NCBI RefSeq assembly: GCF_030162935.1
Contig: NZ_JASAUZ010000023.1
Span: 1 to 64,000 of the forward strand
Direction of reading: 5' to 3'
Length of the DNA stretch: 64,000 bases
Origin: Comamonas halotolerans
Lineage (GTDB): Bacteria > Pseudomonadota > Gammaproteobacteria > Burkholderiales > Burkholderiaceae_C
The translations under genes and the position numbers were made by a program. Of this stretch, positions 20,288-30,363 are shown piece by piece (position 1 is the stretch's first letter; each line of letters starts with the position of its first letter). Under the pieces are notes generated by a model. That model saw only the letters and a program-made list of their open reading frames with translations, ran no database searches and had not been told where the DNA came from.

Positions 20288-21082
20288 ATGCCCGAACTTG
20301 TTGTCACTCGCCCACAGCCTGATGCATCGCTGTGGGTGCAGCAACTGCAAAGCGCAGGCCAAGCTGCTTGCGCAGTGCCCATGATGTTCATAGGTCCCAG
20401 CCAGAGCGCAGAAGCTCTCGCTGCTGTGCATGCCGCCTTGCAACGACTGGGCAGCTACCAGGCCATCATGTTCGTCAGTGGCAACGCTGTGCGTTATTTT
20501 TTTACACAGCTGCGCAACCAGTCACTCATGCCTGCTCACCACACGCAGTTTTGGTCACCGGGCCCGGGAACCACCAAAGCCTTGCTGGCAGAAGGAATTC
20601 CTCTTCCAAACATTGTTCAGCCCGCGCAGGATGCCCCGCAATTTGACTCCGAGTCTCTCTGGGCACAAGCGCAGCACCATATTCACGTTGGCGACAAAAT
20701 ACTGATCGTGCGCGGCGGCGACGGATCCAATGCAGTGGGGCACGGCCGCCCCTGGATGACAACCCAACTACAGCAGCACGGCGTACAGGTGGACTTCGCG
20801 CCCGTTTACGAACGCCAGGCTCCTCGCGCTACACCTGCGCTGCTGGAACATATTGCCAGCTTGCGTGATCGCCAAGCTGTGTGGCTTTTTAGCAGCTCAG
20901 AGTGTGTGCAACATTTGGTGCAATGCAACACTCAATGGTCTTGGCACAGCCACGCCGCCTTAGCCACACACCCGCGCATCGCCCAGCAAGCGCGCGAAGC
21001 AGGCTTTCAACGTGTCATTGAGACACTCCCTACCGTACAAAGCATCACGGCCTCGATAAAATCATTGCATGACCACCCCTGA
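20288..21082 (+). CDS. hemD: Uroporphyrinogen-III synthase
   Basis: 264 residues with the two-lobed HemD fold. It starts with the family's LVVTRPQPDA motif and has FVSGNAVRYFF and the C-terminal LFSSSECVQHLV blocks. The enzyme closes hydroxymethylbilane with inversion of ring D to give uroporphyrinogen III. HemD sequences are poorly conserved, so the call leans partly on its place between hemC and hemX. The last 14 bases overlap the start of hemX. Confidence 0.93.
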   Translation: MPELVVTRPQPDASLWVQQLQSAGQAACAVPMMFIGPSQSAEALAAVHAALQRLGSYQAIMFVSGNAVRYFFTQLRNQSLMPAHHTQFWSPGPGTTKALLAEGIPLPNIVQPAQDAPQFDSESLWAQAQHHIHVGDKILIVRGGDGSNAVGHGRPWMTTQLQQHGVQVDFAPVYERQAPRATPALLEHIASLRDRQAVWLFSSSECVQHLVQCNTQWSWHSHAALATHPRIAQQAREAGFQRVIETLPTVQSITASIKSLHDHP

Positions 21083-22169
21083 CGGCGCCCCCATCCCTTC
21101 TCAAGCGGTTCCTTTTGAAACCCGGCATGCACCGCGTCCCGCAGCACCTGGCTGGACCTGGCTCTCGCTGGTGGTTGGGGCCACCGGTTTAGGCTGCAGT
21201 GTTTTGCTGTGGCAAAAAGTGGATGGCATGCAAGAACAGCTGGCCCGCCAATCTGCCGATGCCACCACCCAGGCAACCGAAGCCCGCGCATTGGCGCGTG
21301 AGTCTCAGGATTTGGTTCGCGATGCCAGCGCCAAATTGTCCGTCATGGAAGTTCGCGTCAATGAAGTGAGTTTGCAGCGTGGTCAGCTCGACGCACTTGT
21401 TCAAAACCTGACCCGCTCTCGTGACGAGACCTTGGTGGTCGACATTGAGTCGGCCATCCGCATGGCGCAGCAGCAAATGCAGCTGACAGGTAGCTACGAA
21501 CCCCTGATTGCCACACTGCAAGGCAGCATCAAGCGCATCGAACGCGCAGCGCAGCCTCGTCTGGTGCCTGTACAGCAGGCGATGGAACGCGACCTGGAGC
21601 GCCTGTCCCAAACCTCGGTGACCGACACTGCCAGCTTGCTTGCCCGCATTGATGACATAGTTCGCTTGGTCGACGACATGCACGTGCAAAACAGTGCGCC
21701 TGTACCCAGTGAGCTGCGCCAACCACTGCGCAAAGCGCCTGACGCTGCTGGCAGCGCAGATGTCTCCGCTCCGCCGAGCAGTCCTTCGCAATGGCAATGG
21801 TGGGTCGACTGGGGGCACAAAATCTGGCAAGCCGCAAGCGAAGAGGCGCGCGACCTGATGCGCGTGAGCCGCATTGAAAATGCGGATGCCATTTTGATGG
21901 CGCCAGAACAGGCCTTCTTTGTACGCGAAAACCTCAAGCTGAAGTTACTCAATGCCCGCCTGGCCATACTGGCGCGGCAATACGATGCTGCTCGCGCCGA
22001 TATCGGTACCGCCCAAGCTTCGCTGAGCAAGTACTTTGACAGCAACTCCCGCCGCACACACCAGGCGCAACTGGTACTGACACAGCTGCAATCCCATATT
22101 CAGTCCACCACGCAGCCTGCGCTGGACGATACGTTGACGGCCCTGTCTACAGCGGCCACGACTCTTTGA
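21069..22169 (+). CDS. hemX: HemX-family membrane protein of the haem operon
   Basis: 366 residues. A short cytoplasmic N-terminus is followed by one TM helix (about 25-45), then a long heptad-rich stretch (55-125) likely to form a coiled coil, and a periplasmic-type HemX domain. It is often mis-annotated as uroporphyrin-III C-methyltransferase, but no SAM-binding methyltransferase motif is present, so that activity should not be assumed. It is thought to organise late haem synthesis together with HemY. It overlaps hemD by 14 bases, and hemY follows after 20 bases. Confidence 0.88.
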   Translation: MTTPDGAPIPSQAVPFETRHAPRPAAPGWTWLSLVVGATGLGCSVLLWQKVDGMQEQLARQSADATTQATEARALARESQDLVRDASAKLSVMEVRVNEVSLQRGQLDALVQNLTRSRDETLVVDIESAIRMAQQQMQLTGSYEPLIATLQGSIKRIERAAQPRLVPVQQAMERDLERLSQTSVTDTASLLARIDDIVRLVDDMHVQNSAPVPSELRQPLRKAPDAAGSADVSAPPSSPSQWQWWVDWGHKIWQAASEEARDLMRVSRIENADAILMAPEQAFFVRENLKLKLLNARLAILARQYDAARADIGTAQASLSKYFDSNSRRTHQAQLVLTQLQSHIQSTTQPALDDTLTALSTAATTL

Positions 22170-22189
22170 GCGCATAAAGGAATCACCGC

Positions 22190-23476
22190 ATGATGCGCGC
22201 TGCACTTTGGTTTGTTGGTTTGTTTGCTTTGGCCGTTGCTGTTGCGTTATTTGCCGGCAACAACCAAGGTATGGTCAGCCTGTTCTGGCATCCATACCGG
22301 GTGGATCTGTCGCTGAACATGGTTCTGTTCGTGCTGTTGGCAGTATTTGCCATCAGCTATGCCGCCATGCGGGCGTTCTCAGTGCTGTTCATGCTGCCCT
22401 ACCAGGCCAAGCGCTGGCGCCAGCAACAAAAAGAGCGTCAGATGTACCAGGCCCTGGTTGAAAGCCTTTCACACCTGCAGGCCGGGCGATTCGTTCGCGC
22501 ACGCAAATCTGCGCAGGTGCTGCTCAAGCTCAGTGATGAACTGCGCACCGAGCAAGCCAATGTCCCGCAGGACTCCACCCTGCGAGCCATTGCCCACATG
22601 CTTTCGGCCGATAGCGCTCATGCGCTGCGCGACGTTGAAGCACGCGATACGCATTACGCACAGGCCTTGGACGATGTACCTTTGAACGGCAGCTTGCAGC
22701 AACAAGAAGTGCGTGAAGGTGCACAAATGCGCGCTGCACGCTGGGCACTGGATGACCGCGACCCTCAGGAATCCTTGCGCCGTCTGGAGCAACTGCCTGC
22801 CGGAGCTCGCCGCCGCACGATGGCGCTACGCATTCAACTCAAGGCCAGCCGGCTGGCCCACAACAACCAGACCGCTCTGGACACAGCACGCCTGCTGGCC
22901 AAGCATGGCGGATTGTCGCCGGAAGCTGCCAGCAGCATCACCCGCGGACTTATCCTGGAGCAACTGCACAACACGCACGATGCAGATCAATTGCAGCGTC
23001 TCTGGAAGGATTTGCCACAATCTGAGCGCAACACGCCCGACATTGCCCTGGCTGCAGCGCGCAAACTGGTGGAGTTGCAAGGCGATGCCTCCCAGGCTCG
23101 CAATTGGCTGCTGCCTGTATGGGAGCAATATTTGAGCAATCCCCAGGATTTGTCGGCCTTGCAAACACAGCGCTTGTTCTCTGTCATGCAGCAAGCACTC
23201 GACGGGCTGGATGCCAACTGGTTGGCCCGCATTGAATCCGCACAGCATGCTGCTCCGCAAGAACCCCGTCTGCAATATCTCGCTGGCATGGCCTGCGTTC
23301 AACGTCAGCTGTGGGGCAAGGGAGAGCAGCTGCTGCACAATGCTGTACCACGTTTGAGTGATACCAGCTTGCGGGCCAGTGCCTGGAAAGCCCTGGCTGT
23401 GCTCGCGGAGCAACGCGAAGACAGCAATGCCGCAGCCCATGCCTGGCGCCAGTCGGCGTTGCTAAGCCCTCTATAA
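22190..23476 (+). CDS. hemY: HemY protoheme-biosynthesis protein (TPR membrane protein)
   Basis: 428 residues. Two TM helices occupy the first 65 residues or so, and the rest is alpha-helical and TPR-like, with repeated Ala/Leu-rich helix pairs. This is the proteobacterial HemY of the hemCDXY operon, not the Bacillus oxidase of the same name. Its biochemical role is not settled. AAGGAA upstream supports initiation at the ATGATG pair. It is the last gene of the operon. Confidence 0.88.
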   Translation: MMRAALWFVGLFALAVAVALFAGNNQGMVSLFWHPYRVDLSLNMVLFVLLAVFAISYAAMRAFSVLFMLPYQAKRWRQQQKERQMYQALVESLSHLQAGRFVRARKSAQVLLKLSDELRTEQANVPQDSTLRAIAHMLSADSAHALRDVEARDTHYAQALDDVPLNGSLQQQEVREGAQMRAARWALDDRDPQESLRRLEQLPAGARRRTMALRIQLKASRLAHNNQTALDTARLLAKHGGLSPEAASSITRGLILEQLHNTHDADQLQRLWKDLPQSERNTPDIALAAARKLVELQGDASQARNWLLPVWEQYLSNPQDLSALQTQRLFSVMQQALDGLDANWLARIESAQHAAPQEPRLQYLAGMACVQRQLWGKGEQLLHNAVPRLSDTSLRASAWKALAVLAEQREDSNAAAHAWRQSALLSPL

Positions 23477-23608
23477 ACCAGAGCAGAAGGCTCATATTGC
23501 ATCTGCGCCTTCTGCCAATTTGGTCTTCAACAATGACCCGCCTCAGCTATAGGCTGGCTCGGTCGCTAAAATCAACCTTAATCCGTCATTTCAGCTAACA
23601 GCTATCAG

Positions 23609-23644
23609 ACGGCATCCCGCTTGGCGGCGATGCCGTTTTCATTT
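23609..23644 (+). terminator. Hairpin upstream of valS, hem-operon terminator or leader attenuator
   Basis: ACGGCATC, a 12-base GC-rich loop, GATGCCGT, then TTTCATTT. It ends only about 12 bases before the valS ATG. The T run is interrupted, so termination strength is uncertain. Confidence 0.5.
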
Positions 23645-23655
23645 GCGAATCCGCC

Positions 23656-26544
23656 ATGAGTGAAACCATTGCCCAGCCAGGCCTTGACAGCCTGTCCAAA
23701 TCTTTCGAACCAGCCTCCCTGGAAGCCCACTGGGGCCCCGAATGGGAAAAGCGCGGCTACGGCAATGCGGGCTACCGGGGCACCGGCAAACCCAGCAGCG
23801 AAGCCGCAGCCGCTGGCAATAACTTTGCCATTCAGCTGCCCCCTCCCAACGTAACCGGCACCCTGCACATGGGCCATGCGTTCAACCAGACCATCATGGA
23901 CTCGTTGACCCGCTACTACCGCATGAAGGGCCATAACACTGCCTGGGTACCCGGTACCGACCACGCAGGTATCGCCACCCAGATCGTGGTGGAGCGTCAG
24001 CTCCAAGCCCAAGGCGTGAGCCGCTATGACCTGGGCCGTGATGAGTTCGTGAAGAAGGTGTGGGAGTGGAAAGAAAAGTCCGGCAATACCATCACCACCC
24101 AGATGCGCCGCATGGGCGACACCGTGGACTGGAGTCGCGAGTACTTCACCATGGATGACAAGCTCTCCAAGGTCGTGACCGACACCTTTGTGAAGCTGTA
24201 TGAGCAAGGCCTGATCTACCGCGGCAAACGTCTGGTGAACTGGGACCCCGTATTGCAGTCTGCCGTGTCGGATCTGGAAGTGGAAAACCAGGAAAAAGAC
24301 GGCAGCCTGTGGCACATCGCCTATCCATTGACCAGCGGAGCAGGCAATCTGGTGGTGGCCACGACCCGGCCTGAGACCATGCTGGGCGACGTCGCCGTAA
24401 TGGTTCATCCTGAAGATGAGCGTTACAAGCACCTGATCGGTCAGACCGTGACGCTGCCGCTGGTAGGCCGCCAGATCCCGATCATTGCTGACGAATATGT
24501 GGACAAGGAGTTCGGTACCGGCGTTGTGAAGGTCACCCCTGCGCACGACCAGAACGACTATCAGGTAGGCATCCGCCACGGCCTGCCCATGATCACAGTG
24601 CTGGACCTGACTGCCAAGATCAACAACGAAGCGCCTGAGAAATACCAGGGTATGGACCGCTTTGTGGCCCGCAAGGCCATCGTGGCAGATCTGGAAGAAC
24701 TCGGCCTGATGGTCGAGATCAAAAAGCACAAGCTGATGGTGCCCATCTGCGACCGCACCGGTCAGGTGATCGAACCCATGCTGACCGACCAGTGGTTTAT
24801 CGCCATGAGCAAGGTCAGCGAGCAAGACCCCACAGGCAAGTCCATCGCACAAAAGGCCATTGATGCAGTCGCTTCCGGTGAAGTGAAGTTTGTGCCTGAA
24901 AACTGGGTCAACACCTACAACCAGTGGATGAACAACATCCAGGACTGGTGTATTTCGCGCCAGTTGTGGTGGGGCCATCAGATTCCTGCCTGGTACGACG
25001 AAGAAGGCAATATCTACGTTGCCCGCAACGAAGCCGAAGCACAGGCCAAAGCACCTGGCAAGCAACTGCGCCGTGACGAAGACGTGCTGGACACTTGGTA
25101 TTCATCTGCCATGGTGCCATTCAGCACCATGGGCTGGCCCGAGCAGACGGACGCAGCAGAAGACGACTTCAACCTGTACCTGCCCTCCTCGGTGCTGGTA
25201 ACGGGCTACGACATCATCTTCTTCTGGGTGGCACGTATGATCATGATGACCACGCACTTCACTGGCCGCGTGCCCTTCAAACATGTGTACATCCACGGTC
25301 TGGTGCGCGATGCCCAAGGCAAGAAGATGTCCAAGTCTGAAGGCAATGTGCTGGACCCTGTGGACCTGATCGACGGTATTGCACTGGAGCCGCTGCTCGA
25401 AAAGCGCACCACCGGCCTGCGCAAGCCCGAGACCGCACCTCAGGTGCGCAAGAACACGCAAAAAGAGTTCCCCGAAGGCATTCCCGCCTATGGTGCAGAC
25501 GCCCTGCGCTTTACCTTTGCCGCGCTGGCATCGCTGGGTCGCTCCATCAACTTTGACAGCAAGCGCTGCGAGGGCTACCGCAACTTCTGCAACAAGCTGT
25601 GGAATGCCTCACGCTTTGTATTGATGAACTGTGAAGGCTACGACTGTGGTCTCAAGGAACACTCCGCTGCAGAGTGTGCTGGCGGCTATATGTCGTTCAG
25701 CCAGCCTGACCGCTGGATCGTTTCGCAGTTGCAGAAGGTCGAGGCCGAAGTCGCCAAGGGCTTTGCCGAGTTCCGTTTGGACAACGTCGCCAACACCATC
25801 TATGACTTTGTATGGAATGAGTTCTGCGACTGGTACCTGGAAATTGCCAAGGTACAAATCCAGACCGGCAACGAAGCCCAGCAACGCGCCACCCGCCGCA
25901 CCCTGATCCGCACACTGGAAACCATCCTGCGTCTGGCCCACCCTGTCATTCCTTTTGTGACGGAAGAGCTGTGGCAAAAGGTGGCGCCTGTGGCTGGCCG
26001 TGAAGGCGCATCGATTGCCGTGGCAGCCTACCCTGAAGCCCAGCCCGAGAAGATCGACGAAGCAGCCATCGCTTACGTCTCCCAGATCAAGGCCATGGTG
26101 GACACCTGCCGTACCCTGCGCGGCGAGATGGGCGTCTCCCCCGCCCAACGCCTGCCTTTGCTGGCCATGGGTGACAGTGCAGAAGCGGCCGAGTTCCTGC
26201 AAGCAAATGCCGCCGTGCTGAAAAACCTGGCCAAGCTCAGCGAAGTCAAAGTGTTCAGCGATGAGGCCGCATGGCAGACCGAAGCACAGTCCGCACCTGT
26301 GTCTGTGGTGGGCGATGCCCGCTTGGCGTTGTTCGTCGAAATTGACGTTGAAGCAGAAAAAGTCCGGCTGGGCAAGGAGGCCAAGCGCCTGGAAGGCGAA
26401 ATCGCCAAGGCCAACGGCAAGCTGAACAACGAAGCTTTCTGCGCCAAGGCACCTGCTGCTGTGCTGGAGCAAGAAAAGAAGCGTGTCGCCGACTTTGGTG
26501 CCACACTGGCCCGAATTCAGGAGCAATTGGCTCGCCTGGGCTGA
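23656..26544 (+). CDS. valS: Valyl-tRNA synthetase
   Basis: 962 residues, full class I synthetase. The HIGH motif appears as HMGH (71-74, in [13 protein letters not shown]) and KMSKS is at 557-561. The CP1 editing domain that removes Thr-tRNA(Val) lies between them ([10 protein letters not shown]...[12 protein letters not shown]). An anticodon-binding domain and a C-terminal coiled coil (about 890-960, rich in Lys/Glu/Leu) complete it. It acts alone in the cytoplasm. A terminator follows immediately. Confidence 0.98.
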   Translation: MSETIAQPGLDSLSKSFEPASLEAHWGPEWEKRGYGNAGYRGTGKPSSEAAAAGNNFAIQLPPPNVTGTLHMGHAFNQTIMDSLTRYYRMKGHNTAWVPGTDHAGIATQIVVERQLQAQGVSRYDLGRDEFVKKVWEWKEKSGNTITTQMRRMGDTVDWSREYFTMDDKLSKVVTDTFVKLYEQGLIYRGKRLVNWDPVLQSAVSDLEVENQEKDGSLWHIAYPLTSGAGNLVVATTRPETMLGDVAVMVHPEDERYKHLIGQTVTLPLVGRQIPIIADEYVDKEFGTGVVKVTPAHDQNDYQVGIRHGLPMITVLDLTAKINNEAPEKYQGMDRFVARKAIVADLEELGLMVEIKKHKLMVPICDRTGQVIEPMLTDQWFIAMSKVSEQDPTGKSIAQKAIDAVASGEVKFVPENWVNTYNQWMNNIQDWCISRQLWWGHQIPAWYDEEGNIYVARNEAEAQAKAPGKQLRRDEDVLDTWYSSAMVPFSTMGWPEQTDAAEDDFNLYLPSSVLVTGYDIIFFWVARMIMMTTHFTGRVPFKHVYIHGLVRDAQGKKMSKSEGNVLDPVDLIDGIALEPLLEKRTTGLRKPETAPQVRKNTQKEFPEGIPAYGADALRFTFAALASLGRSINFDSKRCEGYRNFCNKLWNASRFVLMNCEGYDCGLKEHSAAECAGGYMSFSQPDRWIVSQLQKVEAEVAKGFAEFRLDNVANTIYDFVWNEFCDWYLEIAKVQIQTGNEAQQRATRRTLIRTLETILRLAHPVIPFVTEELWQKVAPVAGREGASIAVAAYPEAQPEKIDEAAIAYVSQIKAMVDTCRTLRGEMGVSPAQRLPLLAMGDSAEAAEFLQANAAVLKNLAKLSEVKVFSDEAAWQTEAQSAPVSVVGDARLALFVEIDVEAEKVRLGKEAKRLEGEIAKANGKLNNEAFCAKAPAAVLEQEKKRVADFGATLARIQEQLARLG

Positions 26545-26565
26545 TATGCTTGCCCACTGAGCGAC

Positions 26566-26592
26566 AAAAGGCGCAGGGTTCTGCGCCTTTTG
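26566..26592 (+). terminator. Intrinsic terminator after valS
   Basis: AAAAGGCGCAG, loop GGTT, CTGCGCCTTTTG, then TT. A perfect 11-bp stem with the T-rich 3' arm, placed between valS and galU. Confidence 0.85.
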
Positions 26593-26618
26593 TTCATCCA
26601 GAACAAGAAGGATTGACC

Positions 26619-27506
26619 ATGTCTAATTCCACCCGCGTGCGCAAAGCCGTCTTCCCTGTTGCTGGCCTGGGCACCCGCTTTTTGCCCGCCACCAAAGCCT
26701 CTCCCAAGGAGATGCTGCCCGTAGTGGACAAACCCTTGATCCAGTACGCCGTCGAAGAAGCCTACGAAGCGGGCATTCGCGACATGGTTTTCGTTACTGG
26801 CCGTAGCAAGCGCGCCATCGAAGATCACTTTGACACGGCCTATGAACTGGAAAGTGAGCTGGAGCGCACGGGCAAACATGCAATGCTGGATCTGGTGCGC
26901 AGCATCGCGCCTGCCGACATGAACTGCCTCTTTGTACGCCAGCCCCGCTCGCTGGGTCTGGGTCATGCCGTGCTGTGTGCAGAGCCCTTGGTTGGCAACG
27001 AACCCTTCGCTGTCATTCTGGCCGACGACTTGATGCGCGGTGAAGCCGGTGGCCCTGGCATCATGAAACAAATGACCGATGCGTTCCAAAAGCAGGGGCG
27101 CTCACTGCTGGCCGTACAGGAAGTGCCGCTGGAGCACACCAGGCGCTATGGCATCGTCAAAGGTGAGCCTGCGGGAGGCCCGCTGATGCGCGTGGATGAG
27201 ATCGTGGAAAAGCCCGCACCGGAGAAAGCGCCTTCTCGGATGGGCGTTGCAGGCCGCTATGTGCTGACCCCGCGCATCTTTGATGAAATTCGCAACCAAC
27301 CCAGCGGCGTCGGTGGCGAAATTCAGCTCACCGATGCCATCGAACGTTTGATGGCGCACGAAACTGTCTACGCCTTCCAATACACTGGCAAGCGCTATGA
27401 CTGTGGCAGCAAGGAAGGCTTTTTGGAAGCAACGGTGGAACTGGCGCTACAACACCCTGATGTGGGTGCTCATTTCCGTGACTATCTCAAAAACCTCCAT
27501 ATCTGA
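26619..27506 (+). CDS. galU: UTP--glucose-1-phosphate uridylyltransferase
   Basis: 295 residues from the ATG at 26619, with AAGGA seven bases upstream. An upstream in-frame ATG falls in the valS terminator region and is rejected. The nucleotide-binding N-terminus [18 protein letters not shown] and the lysine-containing VEKP motif are diagnostic. It makes UDP-glucose for envelope polysaccharides and glycosylation. The gene stands alone between two terminators. Confidence 0.97.
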   Translation: MSNSTRVRKAVFPVAGLGTRFLPATKASPKEMLPVVDKPLIQYAVEEAYEAGIRDMVFVTGRSKRAIEDHFDTAYELESELERTGKHAMLDLVRSIAPADMNCLFVRQPRSLGLGHAVLCAEPLVGNEPFAVILADDLMRGEAGGPGIMKQMTDAFQKQGRSLLAVQEVPLEHTRRYGIVKGEPAGGPLMRVDEIVEKPAPEKAPSRMGVAGRYVLTPRIFDEIRNQPSGVGGEIQLTDAIERLMAHETVYAFQYTGKRYDCGSKEGFLEATVELALQHPDVGAHFRDYLKNLHI

Positions 27507-27532
27507 GCTGCATATTGACATGCACTACCCAT

Positions 27533-27565
27533 AAAAAAGCCTGCGCCAGATGCAGGCTTTTTTTA
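27533..27565. terminator. Bidirectional terminator between galU and tusA
   Basis: AAAAAAGCCTGC, loop, GCAGGCTTTTTTTT. A-tract and T-tract flank the stem on both sides, so it can stop galU transcripts on the plus strand and tusA transcripts on the minus strand. Confidence 0.85.
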
Positions 27566-27587
27566 TGGTTTGAAGACGTGGAACCCT

Positions 27588-27815
27588 TTAGCGGCGGCGC
27601 AAGATGTGGATGTATTCCGTGCCCACCGTATCTTGCTGAATCAGTTCATTCCCCGTTTGCTTGGCAAACGCCTGAAAGTCTTTGATGGAGCCTGTATCCG
27701 TTGCCACCACCTTCAGCAATTGACCGCTGCTCATCGCCGCCAAGGCTTTTTTGGCTTTCAAAATAGGCAATGGGCAATTCAAACCGCGGGTGTCAATTTC
27801 TTGGTGGATATCCAT
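27588..27815 (-). CDS. tusA: TusA/SirA-family sulfur carrier protein
   Basis: 75 residues, the usual family size. The N-terminal motif DTRGLNCPLPILKAKKAL contains the single conserved cysteine of the CPxP signature, which carries the persulfide. TusA-type proteins relay sulfur from IscS to tRNA thiolation and other sulfur pathways. The sequence cannot distinguish true TusA from its paralogues. It is a single gene, convergent with galU; the nearest same-strand gene upstream (Nudix) ends 217 bp away. Confidence 0.9.
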   Translation of the reverse strand: MDIHQEIDTRGLNCPLPILKAKKALAAMSSGQLLKVVATDTGSIKDFQAFAKQTGNELIQQDTVGTEYIHILRRR

Positions 27816-28032
27816 GGCACTTATTCCTTATTGAAATGCCATTGTAGGCATCTGACAAAGCCCATGACTACGGTATTTGTGCACCCAAGCACTCTTGCCC
27901 ATCCATTCCAAGCCACGATATCACCACCCTCATCGCACCCCAAAGCGCGATAAAGACAGGACGGTGAATCCGCAGCCCTTGCTAGCACGATGCAAAAGCA
28001 ACAACAGCCTGGGGAGGAAGTTAGCTGCCGCT

Positions 28033-28644
28033 CTATAAGCTTGGTGGCAGTACAAAGCGCTCGTCTAGAGGCCAAAGCTGCACAGGCCATTTGGCCGGAT
28101 CAGGTTCTGGGTTCTGTCCAGGTCTGAATGCACCAAACTGCGGCTCCACGCCTTTGCTTTTCACCCAGTGGGCCAAGGCATAGCCCGTGCCAGCAGGCCA
28201 GCAGCGCACCTCCTGGGCTGACTTCCACTGGTAGTCCACCAACTCCGACGAGAGTCTGACCTCACCTTCCACACGCACATGGTAGGCAATCAACACTTGG
28301 TTCATGCGCAAAAACTCGCACGCGCCCAGAAGGCGTAGCGCTTTCACACGCAGATTGGTTTCTTCCAATACCTCGCGGCAAATGCCCGCTTCGGGTGACT
28401 CCCCTGCCTCCATAAAGCCGGTAATCAAGCCAAATACACCTTCCTGCCACAAGGCATTGCGTGCCAACAACACCTGACCCGCATCGTTTTCCACCACCGC
28501 CGCCAGCACTGGCGTGGGGTTTCCCCAATGCGTCCAGTCACAAGCGGGGCAGCGCAAACGCTCTTTCATTCCGCTGTCTTCTTGCTGTGCCATCCATTGC
28601 AGCGGGGTGGCACAACTGGGGCAAAAACGCATTTCATGGCTCAT
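28033..28644 (-). CDS. Nudix hydrolase with N-terminal zinc ribbon (NudC-like)
   Basis: 203 residues from the ATG at 28644; the frame is open farther upstream, but through the cysM terminator. Two CPxC pairs (CPSC near residue 8, CPAC near 33) form a zinc ribbon. The Nudix box is GFMEAGESPEAGICREVLEE. This ribbon-plus-Nudix layout resembles NADH pyrophosphatase NudC without its N-terminal domain. The substrate is probably a nucleoside diphosphate-linked compound; no further assignment is possible. Start context lacks a good Shine-Dalgarno. Confidence 0.85.
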   Translation of the reverse strand: MSHEMRFCPSCATPLQWMAQQEDSGMKERLRCPACDWTHWGNPTPVLAAVVENDAGQVLLARNALWQEGVFGLITGFMEAGESPEAGICREVLEETNLRVKALRLLGACEFLRMNQVLIAYHVRVEGEVRLSSELVDYQWKSAQEVRCWPAGTGYALAHWVKSKGVEPQFGAFRPGQNPEPDPAKWPVQLWPLDERFVLPPSL

Positions 28645-28672
28645 GGCAGAGACTTTTCGCAGAGAAATATTG

Positions 28673-28702
28673 GCAAAAAAAAGGCCGCAACAAACGCGGC
28701 CC
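28673..28702 (-). terminator. Intrinsic terminator after cysM
   Basis: On the minus strand GGCCGC, a 7-base loop GTTTGTT, GCGGCC, followed by eight T residues. It lies 150 bases past the cysM stop and 30 bases before the Nudix start. Confidence 0.85.
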
Positions 28703-28846
28703 TGGTGCATGCGGCATGCACTTCGCACCATCGCTTTACAAGCACCTAACAACAGCAAAGACACAGCGTCAGACGCAAGCAAGAGAAAGTATCTCACCAG
28801 CTTTCAATCACTGCGTAGCAAGGGTGACATGCAAAACGATGAGCGA

Positions 28847-29755
28847 TCAAGCAGGAAATACGCCGGTAGATAGATAGCGATCACCCCGATCGCACACCAC
28901 AAAGACTATCGTCGCGTTTTGCTCACGCTTGGCAATCTCCTGCGCGACCCAGCATGCGCCTGCCGCTGAGATTCCCGCAAAAATACCTTCTTCGCGAGCC
29001 ATGCGACGAGCCATGTCTTCCGCATCGTCCTGGCTGACATAGACCAACTCATCCACCAAGCTCGCGTCATAGATCTTGGGCAGATATTCTTCCGGCCACT
29101 TGCGAATGCCTGGGATGCGAGAGCCTTCAGACGGCTGAGCCCCAATAATCCTGACATTGGGATTCTTTTCCTTGAGGAACTTGGCTACGCCTGTGATCGT
29201 CCCTGTAGTGCCCATGGCGCTGACAAAGTGGGTGATCTCACCGCCGGTTTGCTCCCACAGCTCAGGCCCTGTGGTCTCATAGTGCGCACGGGGATTGTCT
29301 TCGTTGGCAAACTGGTCCAGCACCACGCCCTTGCCCTGCGCAACCATCTGGTCCGCCAGATCACGCGCATATTCCATACCACCGCTCTTGGGCGTGAGGA
29401 TCAGCTCTGCGCCATACGCCTTCATGGTCTGGGCGCGCTCGATCGACAAGTCCTCAGGCATGATCAGCACCATGCGATAGCCCTTGATGGCCGCCGCCAT
29501 TGCCAAGGCAATACCTGTATTACCAGAAGTGGCTTCAATCAGCGTATCACCAGGTTTGATCTCTCCACGCTCTTCCGCGCGCTGGATCATGGACAGCGCT
29601 GGACGGTCTTTGACCGAACCTGCAGGATTGTTGCCCTCAAGCTTGCCAAGAATCACATTGCCGCGCTCTGCATTGGCAGAGGCTTCAATGCGCTGCAAAG
29701 CCACCAGCGGGGTAGAACCGATGGCAGCTTCAATGGAAGAATATTTTTTTGTCAT
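28847..29755 (-). CDS. cysM: Cysteine synthase B (O-acetylserine sulfhydrylase)
   Basis: 302 residues. A fold-type II PLP enzyme: the Schiff-base lysine is Lys49 in AGSVKDRPA, and the PLP-phosphate loop TSGNTGIALA is present. The EGNNPAGSVKDRP region and length fit CysM rather than CysK. It converts O-acetylserine with sulfide or thiosulfate to cysteine or S-sulfocysteine. It is divergent from the tRNA block, with only about 40 bp between the start codon and the first tRNA. Confidence 0.95.
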   Translation of the reverse strand: MTKKYSSIEAAIGSTPLVALQRIEASANAERGNVILGKLEGNNPAGSVKDRPALSMIQRAEERGEIKPGDTLIEATSGNTGIALAMAAAIKGYRMVLIMPEDLSIERAQTMKAYGAELILTPKSGGMEYARDLADQMVAQGKGVVLDQFANEDNPRAHYETTGPELWEQTGGEITHFVSAMGTTGTITGVAKFLKEKNPNVRIIGAQPSEGSRIPGIRKWPEEYLPKIYDASLVDELVYVSQDDAEDMARRMAREEGIFAGISAAGACWVAQEIAKREQNATIVFVVCDRGDRYLSTGVFPA

Positions 29756-29794
29756 GCCATAAATGTGCCATAATTCCGCTCATGCACTGATGAC

Positions 29795-29879
29795 GCCCGG
29801 GTGGTGGAATTGGTAGACGCAGCGGACTCAAAATCCGCCGCCGCAAGGCGTGCCGGTTCGATTCCGGCCTCGGGCACCA
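29795..29879 (+). tRNA. tRNA-Leu(CAA)
   Basis: 85 nt with encoded CCA. The acceptor stem GCCCGGG pairs with CTCGGGC and includes one G-U pair. The anticodon loop CTCAAAA sits in the stem GCGGA/TCCGC and gives anticodon CAA, which reads UUG. A long class II variable arm (CGCCGCAAGGCG) and a GGTTCGATTCC T-arm complete it. A second copy lies at 30053. Confidence 0.97.
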
Positions 29880-29922
29880 CACAATGGTGCAAGCGTCGTC
29901 ATCATATGCAATCCAGAATTAC

Positions 29923-29999
<77 letters not shown>

Positions 30000-30018
30000 A
30001 GTTTATAAAGCTTGCAGA

Positions 30019-30044
30019 AAAACGCCAACTTTAGTTGGCGTTTT
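30019..30044 (+). terminator. Terminator after tRNA-fMet
   Basis: AAAACGCCAAC, loop TTTA, GTTGGCGTTTT. Perfect 11-bp stem. It splits the tRNA block, so the second tRNA-Leu must rely on readthrough or on a promoter inside the few bases between. Confidence 0.8.
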
Positions 30045-30052
30045 ACCTTTCA

Positions 30053-30137
30053 GCCCGGGTGGTGGAATTGGTAGACGCAGCGGACTCAAAATCCGCCGCC
30101 GCAAGGCGTGCCGGTTCGATTCCGGCCCCGGGCACCA
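30053..30137 (+). tRNA. tRNA-Leu(CAA), second copy
   Basis: 85 nt, identical to the copy at 29795 except for one base in the 3' acceptor strand (CCCGGGC instead of CTCGGGC), which turns a G-U pair into G-C. It begins 8 bases after the terminator stem, so a normal promoter does not fit between. Confidence 0.97.
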
Positions 30138-30211
30138 TCACATTGATTCTGATTGCCGTCTTACCACCTGCTCAAGCCAGATGGTTTTCAAAGGTTCTTC
30201 CCGTTCCATTC

Positions 30212-30236
30212 AAGCCAGCGCAAGCTGGCTTTTTTG
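30212..30236 (+). terminator. Terminator after second tRNA-Leu
   Basis: AAGCCAGC, loop GCAA, GCTGGCTT, then TTTTT. A strong stem with a GNRA tetraloop. The 30240-30363 stretch beyond it holds nothing else recognised. Confidence 0.85.
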
Positions 30237-30363
30237 TTCATGCCCATCTGCTGGACAACACGCTGCACTGCAAACCTTCCCCTATACACCCCGAAACACC
30301 TGCGCCTTGCAAAAGCCCATGGCCAGCCCTCTTCCATCAGGTACGAGTTCTGGCCATAGGGCG

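Noticed and set aside
21069..22169. Call as uroporphyrinogen-III C-methyltransferase
   Set aside because: There is no SAM-dependent methyltransferase motif; the layout (one TM helix, coiled coil, HemX domain) is that of HemX.
23605..25065. 486-codon minus-strand frame opposite valS
   Set aside because: Mirror frame of a strongly coding synthetase gene; His/Val/Gly-rich sequence with no family.
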